From positions 133,429,711-133,493,710 of the forward strand of contig CM042694.1 in the NCBI GenBank assembly GCA_023614405.1: a DNA stretch of 64,000 nucleotides, read 5' to 3'. The stretch is from Avena insularis (lineage: Eukaryota > Streptophyta > Magnoliopsida > Poales > Poaceae). The notes beneath the pieces were generated by a model. That model made no database searches and had not been told where the DNA came from. It was given only the letters and a program-made list of their open reading frames with translations. Position numbers and translations under genes: made by a program. Below are positions 44,551 to 55,429 of this stretch, piece by piece (within the stretch, counting starts at the first letter, position 1; every line of letters starts with the position of its first letter).

Positions 44551-47430
44551 CTAGCCCCGGGTGATCCTGGCTGGAATATTCTCGGATTCCACCATCAGCT
44601 TCTTCCGTTTGTTACTTTTGTTCTTTTTATCTGTATCAAATGAATCAAGTGCTTCAGTCTGTCGTACAATTGGTTCAACCACGTTTCGATTCATTGGTTC
44701 ATACGGTTCAAAACACATTGGCATCATTTCTTCAATATCCTCCTGTGCAATTCCTTTACTTTTGAACTCTGCTTCCAATGAATAAATTGCTTCAATCTCC
44801 CATGCATTTGGTGCAATATCCCCTTCATTTGGTTCAATCTCCTCTCGATCCATTGGTTCAATCTCCCCTACATCTGGTTCAATATCCCTTGCATTTGGTT
44901 CAATCTCCCCTGCATCTGGTTCAATCTCCTCTCGACCCGTTGGTTCAATCTGCAATGTATCTATTGCTTCATTCTCCTCTCATTTAGATACTTCATTCTC
45001 ATCTGCATTTGCTACTCCTGCCTGATCATTCATTCCATAAGCTGGGTCCACTGCATTTTTACAAAGCCTAGCAATGTGCCCTAGGATCCCACAATGTTTG
45101 CACTTATGTCATCGAGGTGATGCACCACCCTCGGCACTAGCTCTCATCCTATTCTTCCTTGACCTACCTGCTGGTCTAGTAAAAACTGGAGGGTATAGCT
45201 TGAAGCCTGGATTCACTTCCATCCATTGGTCTTTTCCCAACAAGGCTGGAACATTCTGAGCATATGCTGCCCTAAATTTGGCAACGGAGAAATACTCCAA
45301 CACATACTGATCAACTTCACCCTCTTCACCTCCTAGAATACCCATGAAAGACAATGCATGTATGCAGGGTTTCCCATAGAGCTTCCATTGCCTGCGATGG
45401 CATGTCCTGTCAGCCAAACTCACTGGATACCTCCATTGCTTATCTTTACTGTCAGTGTACGTTACCTCAGCCTCCATTCCTTTTCTAATGCATTTCATCT
45501 TCAATTGTTTTTCCCTGGCATGCAATGCCATAATCAAAGATGGGAGGATGAGATGGCAAGCATATACAGTTGATGCAATTCTTTGACGCAAATCGATCTT
45601 TATTATGATCATCTGCCTAATCTTATCAAATATTTTCCACAGCATAAGCCCTTTCAATGACTTGATCTTTGCATTTAAACTCTCTACAAGGTTACTTGTC
45701 ACATAGTATACCTTGCAAATTTCATTGAATTGGCTTCTTGACCACATCATTCCATGATGTGCATCCAATTACTCCTTCACCGCAGGTTTTTGTTTATACA
45801 GCACTTCCAAATGATACAGATGCTTCCTCAAACTGCATGTGTATGAAGCTGGCCATAGGTTGTCAGCATAAACTTTACCCTTAATTTTTTTTGTAAAATT
45901 CTGCACTAAGTGTCATATACATTCCCTATGCTCCACTCCGGGGAATACTGCTTCTACAGCTTTCTCCAAACCTTTGCAAGCATTCATGTGGATAGTAAGT
46001 CCTGGTGGATGACCTATAAGGTCACGCAAATTCTCCAGAAACCAAGTCCAACTTTCCTCTGACTCAATCTCCAAAACTCCAAAAGCAACAGGGAACATCC
46101 AATTGTGGCCATCAACTGCAGTAGCAGCTACTAGCTGTCCTTTAAATCTGCCATGAAGAGCTGTTGCATCCACGGCCAAATAAGGCCTGCAACCATCCAG
46201 AAACCCTTGCCATCAAGCTTTGAAACAAACAAAATCCCTTCTAAAGCACTCCTTATGTAAGGTACTGTAATATTAAACCTTTCAGAAACTTTTTTATGAG
46301 CGCTTTTGCACCAAGTGATGGGTTCGCTCTCGGCCAATCCATGATTGCATCTGCCAACCCCCTAGTCTTTGCTAGTTTTGTTTTCTCCTTTGGTTGCCCC
46401 CCTTGAGGTGGACAAGAATGTTCAAACGGTTACCTTTTATCTGAAACATAATGAAAATATTAGGTACAGTTAACAAATTCTACACAATGATCTAAATTAC
46501 ACAACTGGTTGTAATACCTGAACCAAACTGCTCCTGAGCATAGAGGATGTGTGCATCCTCCACCTACACCTCTTGTATGGGCACTTCACTATGAACCTAG
46601 CTGGCTCACTCGTAATAACAACATAATCATTATTGGTCCAGATGCAATATGTAGTAAGGGTATTACGACAGTCCCGCATCATTTCAAATATGGCAAGTCC
46701 TCACCATCGTACTCGGCTAAAACGAGACTGTCATTGTTCTCCTCGTTCTCTTCTTCATTAGTGTCATCAAATCTAGCTCCGTGGGCCAATTCCCCCATGT
46801 ATTGATCCTCTAGTGCCTGTTTACTAAATCTATCTACCAATTCAGGAAACATCCACTCATCCTCATCATCGAGTGGAGGCGCTCCCTCGGCAAGCTCTGC
46901 TTTGTCCTCCACATCGGCCGCACGAGCGATTTGGCTTACACTCGTAGTGCAAACATGGTACTGATGTGGACCTACAAGGAGCGCGGGAGCGCACACTATT
47001 AGCAGAGACAACAGAGACACATGATGCCCGACCATCTGATGATGCCTGACCACCAGATGATGCTTTAGCGCTCTTTCCCATGTGTTCAACTTTAGGTTTC
47101 ACATGAAGACGAATTCGACCAAAACGTTCGGCAGCATTCAAAGAGAAAAAGCATTACCAGATCAGCTTCGCTAGTTAGTGGGAGCAATCTTTGCTTGCTA
47201 ATGTTGAAATATTGCAAATTAACTGAATTGCCATTGCTCCAGGGTAATTTAGAATATATTTTATCTTTTAAATCTCTGAGAGTTATGGAGGTTGCAACCA
47301 CCGCTGGGAAGTAAAATCCAGAGAGATACTGTTCACAACCACGAATTACGCTAGTATCTAGTTTAACCGCCAGCCGAAATACCAGTGCTGGATCAATCCT
47401 ATTCGAAAAGCAAGGAAGATAGCTGAGCAC
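44551..47430 (-). pseudogene. MULE transposase, interrupted and catalytically altered
   Basis: On the minus strand: an N-terminal PB1-like part (47430-47092); an acidic linker (to 46679) rich in Asp and Glu; a zinc-binding DNA-recognition part with ARFIVKCPYKRCRWRMHTSS (46682-46497); the MULE catalytic core with AVDATALHGRFKGQLVAATA and SEESWTWFLENL (46200-45913); NLVESLNAKIKSLKG; a SWIM-like part with TCHRRQW..GKPCIHALSF (~45340-45425); a CCHC knuckle CKHCGILGHIARLC (~45065-45105); and an acidic tail. Breaks include frameshifts near 46680 and 46195 and stops at 45913-45915 (TGA), 45769-45771 (TAA) and 45109-45111 (TGA). In the core the residues IHMNACKG stand where I expect Asp before ACKG, and the SWIM motif has Arg for its second Cys. 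All point to a dead gene in which C-to-T type changes are common. Confidence 0.88.
44780..44955 (-). repeat. Acidic EIEPN-type repeats in the transposase tail
   Basis: The minus-strand product repeats (E)IEP(N/D)(x)(x)(E/D) about nine times, for example EIEPDAGEIEPNARDIEPDVG, from ~24-27 bp DNA units built on ggttcaat(c/a)tcc. Downstream lies a basic DKKNKSNKRKK stretch that could be a nuclear localisation signal. Confidence 0.8.
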
Positions 47431-47876
47431 CGGCGATTCACGCTCAATTACTGCCTATAATCAATCCACAAAGGGAAACTATACTTCCTAGATGGAATCC
47501 ATGCGTTAGATCCCTCCGATTCCACCCAATCTTCTCTGCGCTCGACGGGGAGGACCGGTACACCCGTAGGTGTCGCATACTGTTCTGCAAATGGGGGTAG
47601 ATCAAGCGGGCGAGGAAGCAGAGCCGGAGTGGGATCCGCGGCTAGGTGGAGGGGCGGCTCGGGGGCCGAGGACGACATAAGGTAGGCAGGCTCTTAGGTA
47701 GGAGGGCACAACGGCGGGGGAGCAGAGCGGAGGGGCGGTGTGGGAGCTGTTCCAGGCTCGGAGCAAGAATGGCCGGCCCGACATGTCTCCATGAGGCCCC
47801 ACCCTTCACCACATATGCAAAACCCATCCCAACGCGTCCCCACCCTTCACCATGTATGCAGGAACCGTCCCAACAC

Positions 47877-48104
47877 GGCCCCACCTGTCAGCATGTAATG
47901 GTCGAGGCGACGTAACGTAACCCTCAACGCATGACCCTCCCAACGCGATCCCACCTGTCAACATGTAACGGTCAAGCCTTTGACCTGACAGCCGAGCGCA
48001 TGTGAGGGTTTCGGAATGGAGGGAGGGAAAAAGTGAGAAAAAACTAAGCGGCTAGGAAAAACTGAGTACAACTAAAGAATCAGGGGCACGAAAATAAAAA
48101 TCCC
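47877..48104 (-). repeat. Right TIR of the MULE
   Basis: 228 bp, inverted match to 40452-40689 with scattered differences. It lies upstream of the transposase, where TIRs of Mutator elements usually hold the promoter. Confidence 0.93.
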
Positions 48105-48113
48105 TTTAATTTA

Positions 48114-49930
48114 CTGGGCAACGGCAAACTTAGAGTCGATTTCATCATGGGCATTGGCTTTTTTACGTTCCAATTTCTTTTTGAGCCTTAGCGTTTAGTC
48201 CTTTTCTTTCAAAATTTCCAGCCTAATTATTTGGGTCATGGCCTTTATAGAGCCCATACGTATTTGATCCAGAATAGTTTTCTGCCATTTTATTTTACTT
48301 CTCCCAGCCCATGGCCAGTTTACACGGTGATATTTCGGCCCAGTATAGCCATTCAATATTTTATTAATATAATAAAAAACCACAGCACACCACTTACTCT
48401 CAGCTTGTTATATTAACTTACAACTCCATCAGAATATATACATGACAATCAACAAAACAATATCACCATCTAACATCATGGTTAACCAGAGCAAGAAAAG
48501 ATCAGCACAGTTTGACTGATGCAAAAACCATCTGCACATTGAAAAATAACAAACATGTGTTAGGGAGAGAATAGCAACGTCATGTCTTATGCTACTAGAA
48601 ATGGAAGATAAGATATTCTAAAACTGAACTTGGAAATATCAGTGCATGTAATATCTAATTATAAACAAGGAAACTGCACTGAAATGAACTGCAGATTTGA
48701 TAGTGTACAATGTAGTAGAATCTAGATAGAATCACACATATATACTACTGGCACAATTCAAAATGTATCTACTACAATAAAAACATGTTTGCTCTTAAAT
48801 CATGTTGGGGACATAAAACAACTTGCCAGCAATTGCTTGAAACTTGAAAGAATCTAAATTATATCATGAAATGTTAAAACAACCCTAGAATTTGTCCTTA
48901 GACTGACTAATGTGTGTCCGACTGTCCCTATGCCAACCTAGCGACAATCAATCAATCCCAGTGCTGACTAAGAGATCCGTGTAAATGTAGTCATTTAGAG
49001 GAATAAGTTTGACGTCAAGACAATAAAGATTGACAATGACTTAAAAAATACGAACATGCCAGATTTCAAGATGGTAGTGGGGAAGTAGGAGGAGTAAGTA
49101 GTTACCTGCAAGAAGATAGCTGCCTGGTCACATGACAGGGTGGACCTGCTGTTCTAGGTAAGGAGGTGGTTTGTCTTGGGATTGTCAGTGTTGACACTAA
49201 TGTGAATGCCATGTCGTTGTGGCCCCTCTCATCACCAGCAACCTGCTCGCTGCAGCATCATGTTACTTGAGCAAATTAAAACTTGCAAGTAGGATAGCAA
49301 GTAGATATGTGAATGCAATATCATTTGAAGTGTTGAATATGGTTAGCTACTAACATGTTATCTCTACTAACATGTTATTAACATCCAAAGATCATCTCCC
49401 ATGAGTCCCTTCCTTACGTACACAACACCCTGGTACCTAGAAGCTTCTGCCTCCATCCCGATTCCCCACCCAAAGCAAGCCGCCAGTACGTCGCCTCCTT
49501 CTCTCCCGTCGGGTGGCAATGGTCAAAATCCGGCGCCCTTTCTTTTCACCTGAGCGGTGTGCGATAGCCGAAACACCCCTCCATACCGGTTGGGATGGTC
49601 ATGGAGGCCTGCATGTGAGTCTCCTCTCCATCCAGCGGACGACGATGTCGGTGGCATGGAGCTCACGCTCCTTCTCTTCACCCCTGCGAGCGGCTCTAGC
49701 GGTGTCCCTGAAGCCAACGCATAGCTTTGTCCTCCGAACTTCCGCCTTTCCTTTGTTTGCCAATTTTTTTCTCCCCCAATAATTGGAGATTATTGGTGAT
49801 ATGACATCTGATGAGTTCAAAGTGATGTCGTTCCTCGTAGAGTCTGATTTTTACTACTTCCACAATATGTATCATGTTTATTTGCAATCAATTTCAGAAC
49901 TAGTTGTCTGTTTACATCTCATTCTTTGAA
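48114..49930. other. No gene recognised; possible CACTA interior then base sequence
   Basis: 48114-48400 is rich in ggcccat-type words and probably continues the CACTA interior broken at 16493 and 40451. 48400-49480 is AT-rich with gene-like 3' flank texture but no frame. 49500-49780 has an 89-codon frame without motifs. I cannot define an end of the CACTA element. Confidence 0.35.
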
Positions 49931-49933
49931 TCT

Positions 49934-50104
49934 ACAGGTCAATTCGGTCTAAACCGAGACGGAACCGAAATCTGGGCGGACCGAACCTATCGGTTAGCAG
50001 TTTTCTAGACAACTGATTGGTCCACCTATTTTGATAACCGATATTTTTAGAAACCCGAGGAATCAGACCGATCGGTTCGATGTAACCGAATGCCCGCCCC
50101 TAGA
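49934..50104. mobile_element. Possible hAT-type MITE with ccgaaccga-type repeats
   Basis: A 171 bp block is full of cggt/accg words and is bounded by ctacagg-tcaattcggt on the left and the complement of ctaggggcgggcattcggt on the right. These read as diverged TIRs. No clear 8-bp TSD is visible, so the call is weak. Confidence 0.35.
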
Positions 50105-51119
50105 CATGTGGCCTTGTTCCCCCGCCACAATCTTCGTCAGCTCATGGGACAAAACAAATACCTCATGTGTTGTTTGGTCACTGATTAAACCATATAGAGT
50201 GCCATATGTGCAAACTCTCGAAGTTGCCTCCTATATCTTCCAACAGCCCATCTCTAGGATGTAGATCAAAGCAAAGACATTCATCAGGCTCATTGATGCT
50301 GCCATAGCGCCAGACGCCACCTAGGCCCTGTGGGCATACCTAAGAATGTGTATGCCACTGAGACTAAGTGGTGCCATGTCGCCGAGTCCCACTGTTGCTG
50401 ACGTGAAAAAAACACGCCGCTCCAACTCGGAGCCCCTCTAGCCAGCATATGCTCCCAAACAATGCGCCCAAGAGGATGAATGGCACAGACGTCGCCATCA
50501 TCCGATCTAGAATACCCACATCTGGAGTTTCCTTACTAGTCAACAATAATACCTTCGCCAAGGTAACAACACAAATACACCACCATCGTTGGCTATGACC
50601 AAAGTCGACACGGTTTTTACTACTAGTCGTGTCGTCCTAAACCCGTAGTTGGCTAGTTTACCACAAACCACGAAGTCGGTGACGCCACCATCTACCGGAG
50701 CACTGCCCTGACTTCCGATCCGCATACTCGGAGAGCTGAATTTCTCCCACATCTAGCATCATCGATGCTGGAGAAAGCTTTGGCCGCCACATGCCTCCAA
50801 CAAATAAACTGGGCTCATGATCATGTGATTCGCTGCCCTCAAGCACCGCCGCAAGGTTCCTCCACCTTTCCAGTGATCCCTGGAGTAGGAGATGCCGCCG
50901 CCTCCATGTTCGATTCAGCTGCTCCGATATCCTCATGTCGCTAGTTGCTTCCCCAGCCGAACTAGCTATCCCACACGATGCTTCCGGAGAGGCGTCGCAC
51001 CGCCGGGAGGAGGACCCGCAAGAAGACGATCTCGTGTCGTCACTCTCGTGCCACCGTGCGCTGCCCTCCAGCCAGCCACCAGGGCCGCGCCATCTCTTTC
51101 ACCGGTGTTGTGCGGGATA
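50105..51119. other. No gene recognised; GC-rich stretch
   Basis: 50260-51119 becomes GC-rich and resembles the 3' untranslated parts of grass LINEs or a processed gene piece, with phrases such as cctaaacccgtagttggc. Frames up to 92 codons on both strands have no motifs. Confidence 0.35.
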
Positions 51120-51203
51120 GGGTTCGCTCCCCCAGTCGCCCTGGAGGAGGGGTGGCGGCTGGGGTGCTAGGGTTCGCTCCTCCGGTCGCCCTGGAGGAGG
51201 CGA
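51118..51203 (+). repeat. ~50-bp tandem duplication, two units
   Basis: agggttcgctcccccagtcg followed by ccctggaggagg at 51118 recurs with small changes at 51168; the units are separated by ggtggcggctggggtgct. Confidence 0.85.
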
Positions 51204-51350
51204 GGTATACAGTGACACCGTACCATACATGGAGGTAAAAGCATGCCCCAGTCAACTCTATCATGTTGTTGAAGTACATATATATGTTCCCTCTGCAGTT
51301 ATCATCTTTGAATAACCTTCATTGTAGAATTATTTTGTAGTTATCATGTA

Positions 51351-51582
51351 CTCTCTCCATCCCACGAATCAGGAATGCACTTCAAGTGAATCTATGATTA
51401 AAAAATTGTTAACAATATCTTGATTCTGTTGTACAAAATTGGTACCGTTTGACTTGTATAGGAAAAAAACAGTTTACAATGATATAGAATATGAATCCAA
51501 TAATCCTCATATATTTGGACTAATGTTTAGTCAAATTTAGATTTTGGAAAACACATACGTCTCATTCATAGGAAAAGGGGAG
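51351..51582. mobile_element. Stowaway/Mariner-like MITE, decayed
   Basis: The 232 bp block begins ctctctccatcccacgaat and ends with the complement of ctcccctTTTCCTatgaat, flanked by TA on both sides (51349-51350, 51583-51584). The ends follow the ctccctccRtcc form of grass Stowaway elements. Confidence 0.5.
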
Positions 51583-51839
51583 TATGATTAATGGGTGGAA
51601 CGTGTTTCCCCTCATTTCTGGAATTTATAAATTGTGAAAGGAACATTGGGTTGAGATAAGAACTGAACTACTTAAAAAAAAATTGCTAGAAGAAAATACT
51701 CCTAAAAAACCAAGATAAGTTATAATCATAGTAGTGATAAGACAGAATCAATATACCACATGTTAAACAGTGCAGCAAGACCGCCTTGTCGTGTGCCTTC
51801 CAAATCTCTACGAGCAAATGCATGCCCAGTATAGTGCGA

Positions 51840-52125
51840 TCATGTACAAGTGGTGAGCACTGATTTAATATAAAGGATTCTTTCATCATCTGACCTCAAC
51901 GCCCCAATGTACTTCCAAGTCCAAATCTTTACAGCTTTTCAGAAATGTGAAACGCACCAATGAAATGAAACTACTTGTAGCAAATAAATGAGAGGGCAGT
52001 ACTGCATGCAAAGGATGCAACTAGCTAGCTAGCCCTATATAAATCAGCATGAAACTAAGGACAATAACCTTCCTGATCTCCCCATGGAACATGAGTGCCT
52101 TCCATGTTTTGCTCACTATCTCTGA
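51840..52125 (+). promoter_or_regulatory. Promoter-like segment, copy C3
   Basis: C3 and C4 (55430-55760) are close: both have gacctcaa, caaatMtttaca, gaaatgtga(a/t)acgcacc, atgaaatgaaactacttgtagcaaat and ggatgcaactagctag. A TATA box tatataaa lies at 52036-52043, followed by tgccttccatg and gctcact. A gene-like minus-strand frame overlaps it, so promoter and coding readings compete. Confidence 0.5.
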
Positions 52126-52135
52126 GGTATCTCCG

Positions 52136-53345
52136 AGGAGGACTAGCGAGAGGGCGCCCTCTCGGAAGCGCGCGGGCCGAGAGAGCAATGTCCAGATCTT
52201 CTGTGGAGTTGACACGTAGCCGCACGTGAAGCGAGACCCTCCCGGCCGGTGCTTGCATGCGAGCGCGATTCGCTGCATGACGCGCGAGCAAGCGCGATCC
52301 GTTGCATGGCACGCGAGCAAGCCCAGGTGCATGCGCCGCGAGTACTTCTCGTTCTGTTTCTCTTGTTCTCGCTCCTCTTCTAGCATAAAAGGGTACCATG
52401 CATGTAACCATAAAAATAAAAAATAAAATACAGTACACCGAAAAAAGAAAAGGAAGTACAGGGGTGCAACGCAGAAAAAGGAGTGCACTGTTTTGGAAAA
52501 CAAAAATAAAGAGGAAAAGAAAAAACACATTGCACTGCCACTGGATCATCCCATGCACTGCGATCGAAGGCAGTGCAACAAAGTAAAAAAGACAGTGCAT
52601 GGCCGGTAAACTGCTAGGACATCGTGTCGTGCACTGCCGAATGCAGCACGAAAAGACACTACACGAGCAGTGCACTGCCAGGATACTTCTTCGTGCACTG
52701 CGACCGAAGGCAGTGCAATGCAATAAAAAAAGCAGTGTGCAGACATGCACTGTTAGTGGACCGTCTCGTGCACTGCGATCAAAGGCAATGCAACACACCA
52801 CAAATAGGCAGTGCACGAGCGGTGCTCTGCCAGGACACCTCGTTGTGCACTGCAACTGAAGGCAGTGCAATGCAATACAAAAAGGCAGTGCGCAGACAGT
52901 GCACTGCAAGTGGACCGTCCCATGCAGTGCGACCGAGGGCAATGCAATGTAGTAGAAACTGACAGTGCATCGGTCGTGCACTGCCAGGACATCATGTCGT
53001 GCACCGCGACCGACGACACTGCACGTAGGGGGCAAAGGCAGTGCAAAAAAAAAAGTTCGTTGAAACCTATCAACATGGGATCTAGTTTTATAGATCTCGG
53101 CATGACTAGCGCAACCGTGAAATCGGATCTCGGTTTGGACGATTCGTTTAAAAGATATCACATTTTTCGTATTTGATCTAAAAGAGAAAAAGAAAAAGGA
53201 ACGACCCTCTCTCTGCAAGCACCACGTGTCACGCGCAGGGATAGGGAGGGAACAACACGCGAAGAACTCTAGGGACGCCACGTGTAGCAACATCAGCAAT
53301 CGAGGGCCGATCTTGGAAACACGCGCGCTTTTTCTAGCCTTTATG
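52136..53345. mobile_element. MULE-like insertion, ~1.2 kb, in copy A
   Basis: The sequence ggtatctccg occurs on both sides (52126-52135 and 53346-53355), and copy B (55735-55775) has the uninterrupted site, so the boundaries are well supported. A 9-10 base TSD is typical of Mutator-like elements. The ends aggaggactagcgagagggcg and the complement of the right end cataaaggctagaaaaagcg are only loosely alike, so TIRs are weak. Inside is the 77-bp minisatellite and a tail with cctatcaacatgggatctag that I believe is common in Triticeae genomes. No transposase. Confidence 0.75.
52550..53028. repeat. 77-bp minisatellite dense in GCACTGC and GCAGTGC
   Basis: The anchor cactgcgaccgaaggcagtgc starts at about 52555, 52632 (shortened), 52696, 52771, 52848, 52925 and 53002, mostly 75-77 bp apart. 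Each unit holds inverted pairs of gcactgc and gcagtgc, so single strands can form many hairpins. Units carry an A-rich spacer (aataaaaaaa). Nearly all frames are stop-free, which creates several spurious ORFs on both strands. Confidence 0.88.
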
Positions 53346-53862
53346 GGTATCTCCGCATCTTTGGGCTTGGAAGGCAACATGGAATTAGGGTGTGCAACGT
53401 GTTGAGGTGGTGCAGGTTCATACATTCTCTGATGTGGCACCAAATTAAAACCCTTGACATTAACAAGAACATAGTGACATCCACTTGCTTCGATAGTTGT
53501 TTGGGCAATATCTTTGCAGACGTTGCCTTTTCTCAGTAGTATCATGATTCCAGAAAAGAAATCTTGTTATTTAGACTTTACTCCAGACTAGAAAAAATCT
53601 TCAAGGCAAAAAGAGGTGTGTCCGCTACGGTCAACATGGCTGACAAGTGGTAGCCACCGACAGTGCAGTTTAGGCAAGATGGAGGTGCTGGAGATGAAAC
53701 CTCAATCTTGTCCTCATTCTCCGCATACCAGTGCTTAGAATTTGGACGCGCCTCTTTATGTTCTATTATTTCCCTCACACATAAACAGATAAATAACTTA
53801 TTTGTTATTTTTCATGTGCTTATACATTTCTCTAAGATCATAATGAGTCGCGAGCTTAATCT

Positions 53863-54269
53863 TCATCTTGCAAGATTCATTGGTTGACATGTACAACAAA
53901 GATCTAGCTAAAGTGTTACCATTCACTTCAGTTGGTCACGTCTTTGTACTTATATCATTGGATATGGCTACTTGTTCCTTGGACTTCTCTTCCAGAGAAA
54001 TACAAGGACTGCCACATTTGGTGCTCCTGGGACCTCTCGATTGGGTCGGGGCGATCGTGTGTGCCCGCAAGATCATCCTAAGCATCTTCAAGGGGGTGCA
54101 TCGTGAAGCTTTGCTTTCTATCGATACCATGGGTCATCTCTGTGCCAAGATTTCCATGGTATTGACACAGGCGGAAAGTGTCGTGGAGGCTGCGGCTGGA
54201 GGACAAGATAGTAATAGCGAAGGCGGGGTCTTGGACGCGATGACTTTGCTTCACAAACAATACTTCTGA
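53863..54269 (+). other. Open frame of 133 codons, unrecognised
   Basis: An open plus-strand frame (VGHVFVLISLDMATC, LLGPLDWVGAIVCARK, MGHLCAKISMVLTQAESVVE) has reasonable amino acid texture. It starts inside the region shared with copy B (up to about 53950) and continues beyond it. There is no known motif and no regulatory context. It could be a gene fragment. Confidence 0.3.
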
Positions 54270-54491
54270 TATGTCTTGCGGGACGATGATCCCGTCCATA
54301 CCAGACCCGGGTTCATGTGAGCCTGGTGGTTGATGGCTTGCAGTAGCTGTCTCCACAAGTAGTGGTAGAATTAGGACGATTTCATTGTTGGTGGTACTCC
54401 TCGAGTATTCTGATTTCTAGATTGTAAAACCAAGGTCTGGCCTTTATTGATTGTACTTTGTTGAAGGCATTGTTTTGGGAATGCGGTCTTT

Positions 54492-54782
54492 TTTTAGAAA
54501 CACAGTACAATCGTAGACGCTCACAACACGTATATGTATCCACCCCTACGAACGCACACGTGCACACCTACCCATACGAGTACTTCTGAGAGGGTAAGCC
54601 GGCGGATCGGGTCTTGAGATTGACGAAGTCACCACGGACGCCTCGCTGTCAATGGGAACGTCGACTCTAACTAAAAGAATATTCTATCTTTTTCTGCCAC
54701 ACACAGTGTCAAACCTGGGGTTTGAACTCTGGTGGGCTAGGGTACAACCGTCCTCCTACGACCCAACCACAGGTTGGTTTGC
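54492..54782 (-). mobile_element. SINE, tRNA-derived type, minus orientation, with 14-bp TSDs
   Basis: The duplications ggaatgcggtcttt (54478-54491) and ggaatgcagtcttt (54783-54796) flank it. On the minus strand the head reads aaccaacctgtggttggg (A-box-like) and, about 45 bases on, agttcaaacccc (B-box-like, one base off GGTTCRANNCC). The tail is the poly(T) at 54489-54495 on the plus strand. The body (cctcgctgtcaatgggaacg, cacacctaccc) matches a SINE-like repeat I recall from grass genomes. Confidence 0.8.
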
Positions 54783-54796
54783 GGAATGCAGTCTTT

Positions 54797-55429
54797 CTTC
54801 ATGGTGAAACCTAAGATCTTCGATCGGGCAATTATGACGCTTGTTTATTGTTAACTTCTTGGAGGCGTTGTGTTTGGAGTACCCCTTTCATAGTCCTGGT
54901 GATGTCTTTGGTGGTTAGAGGGCTGTTGTGGATGATTGATCACGGTGACGGTGTCTTTTACTGTTTTGTTTTTTTTTGTCTTTGTGCATAATTGACATCT
55001 TTGAGCATCGGTGCATACGCTGGTCTAATTTGTATCTGCTCGATATCAGTATTTTCTCTTTATCAAAAAAGTGTAAATCTGCCAAACGAGCAGCTAGCGT
55101 TATCACCGATCATTGATTGCATAATTAGCTTGGTGGTCATACGATCGTGATTCGTGATGTTTCTAGTTTAATTATTAATCACACTTGTAGTCACTCTTAA
55201 ACATTCTAGCAGAACTTTCGTTCAGCGTAGTATGGATATCTAAAACCTTTCAGAAAGGTGAAAATCTTTTGTTCAGTTGAGTTTCCCAAGGCCAAAACCA
55301 GAAAACATCACAAAATACATTTGCTTCTCCTAAAAAATATCAAAAAATCATGAGAAATTATTTTAGCACCGACTAGATGCCTGGGCGTCTAGCCTCCAAA
55401 GATACTACGAGGACATCTCTATGGTTCAT
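54797..55429. other. No gene recognised
   Basis: Base sequence, AT-rich, with only short frames. Confidence 0.45.

Larger units (their letters stand above)
40452..48104 (-). mobile_element. Mutator-like element (MULE) with long TIRs and dead transposase
   Basis: Inverted repeats of ~230 bp end in gggatttatattttcg (left) and its diverged complement (right). The flanking 9-base duplications gttaattta (40443-40451) and tttaattta (48105-48113) differ only in the first base. A minus-strand transposase lies at 44551-47430. The left half (40690-43640) carries no recognised gene but several minisatellites. A third TIR-like stretch lies inside at 43650-43770. The element is 7.65 kb; its transposase has several stops and substitutions at key residues, so it is immobile by itself. 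Confidence 0.92.
52055..53880 (-). pseudogene. Unrecognised minus-strand gene-like unit (copy A), split by an insertion
   Basis: Minus-strand pieces are CTVGGYHLSAMLTV (53578-53778), then RKGNVCKDIAQTTIEASGCHYVLVNVKGFNLVP and PPQHVAHPNSMLPSKP (53545-53360), then RYLRDSEQNMEG (near 52115). They line up with the copy B pieces at 55670-56440, with changes that partly keep residue type, which hints at past coding. The insertion at 52136-53345 falls between SKPK and RYLRD. The 496-codon open frame across 52055-53545 is an artefact: its middle is the inserted minisatellite. I do not recognise the family. Confidence 0.4.

Noticed and set aside
52055..53545. A 496-codon minus-strand ORF as a real gene
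   Set aside because: Its middle is the 77-bp minisatellite, which lacks stops in nearly all frames; the N- and C-terminal parts belong to the interrupted copy A unit on either side of an insertion with TSD.
54715..54776. A tRNA gene on the minus strand
   Set aside because: The A- and B-box-like words do not sit in a cloverleaf; the flanking 14-bp TSDs and poly(A) tail identify a SINE.
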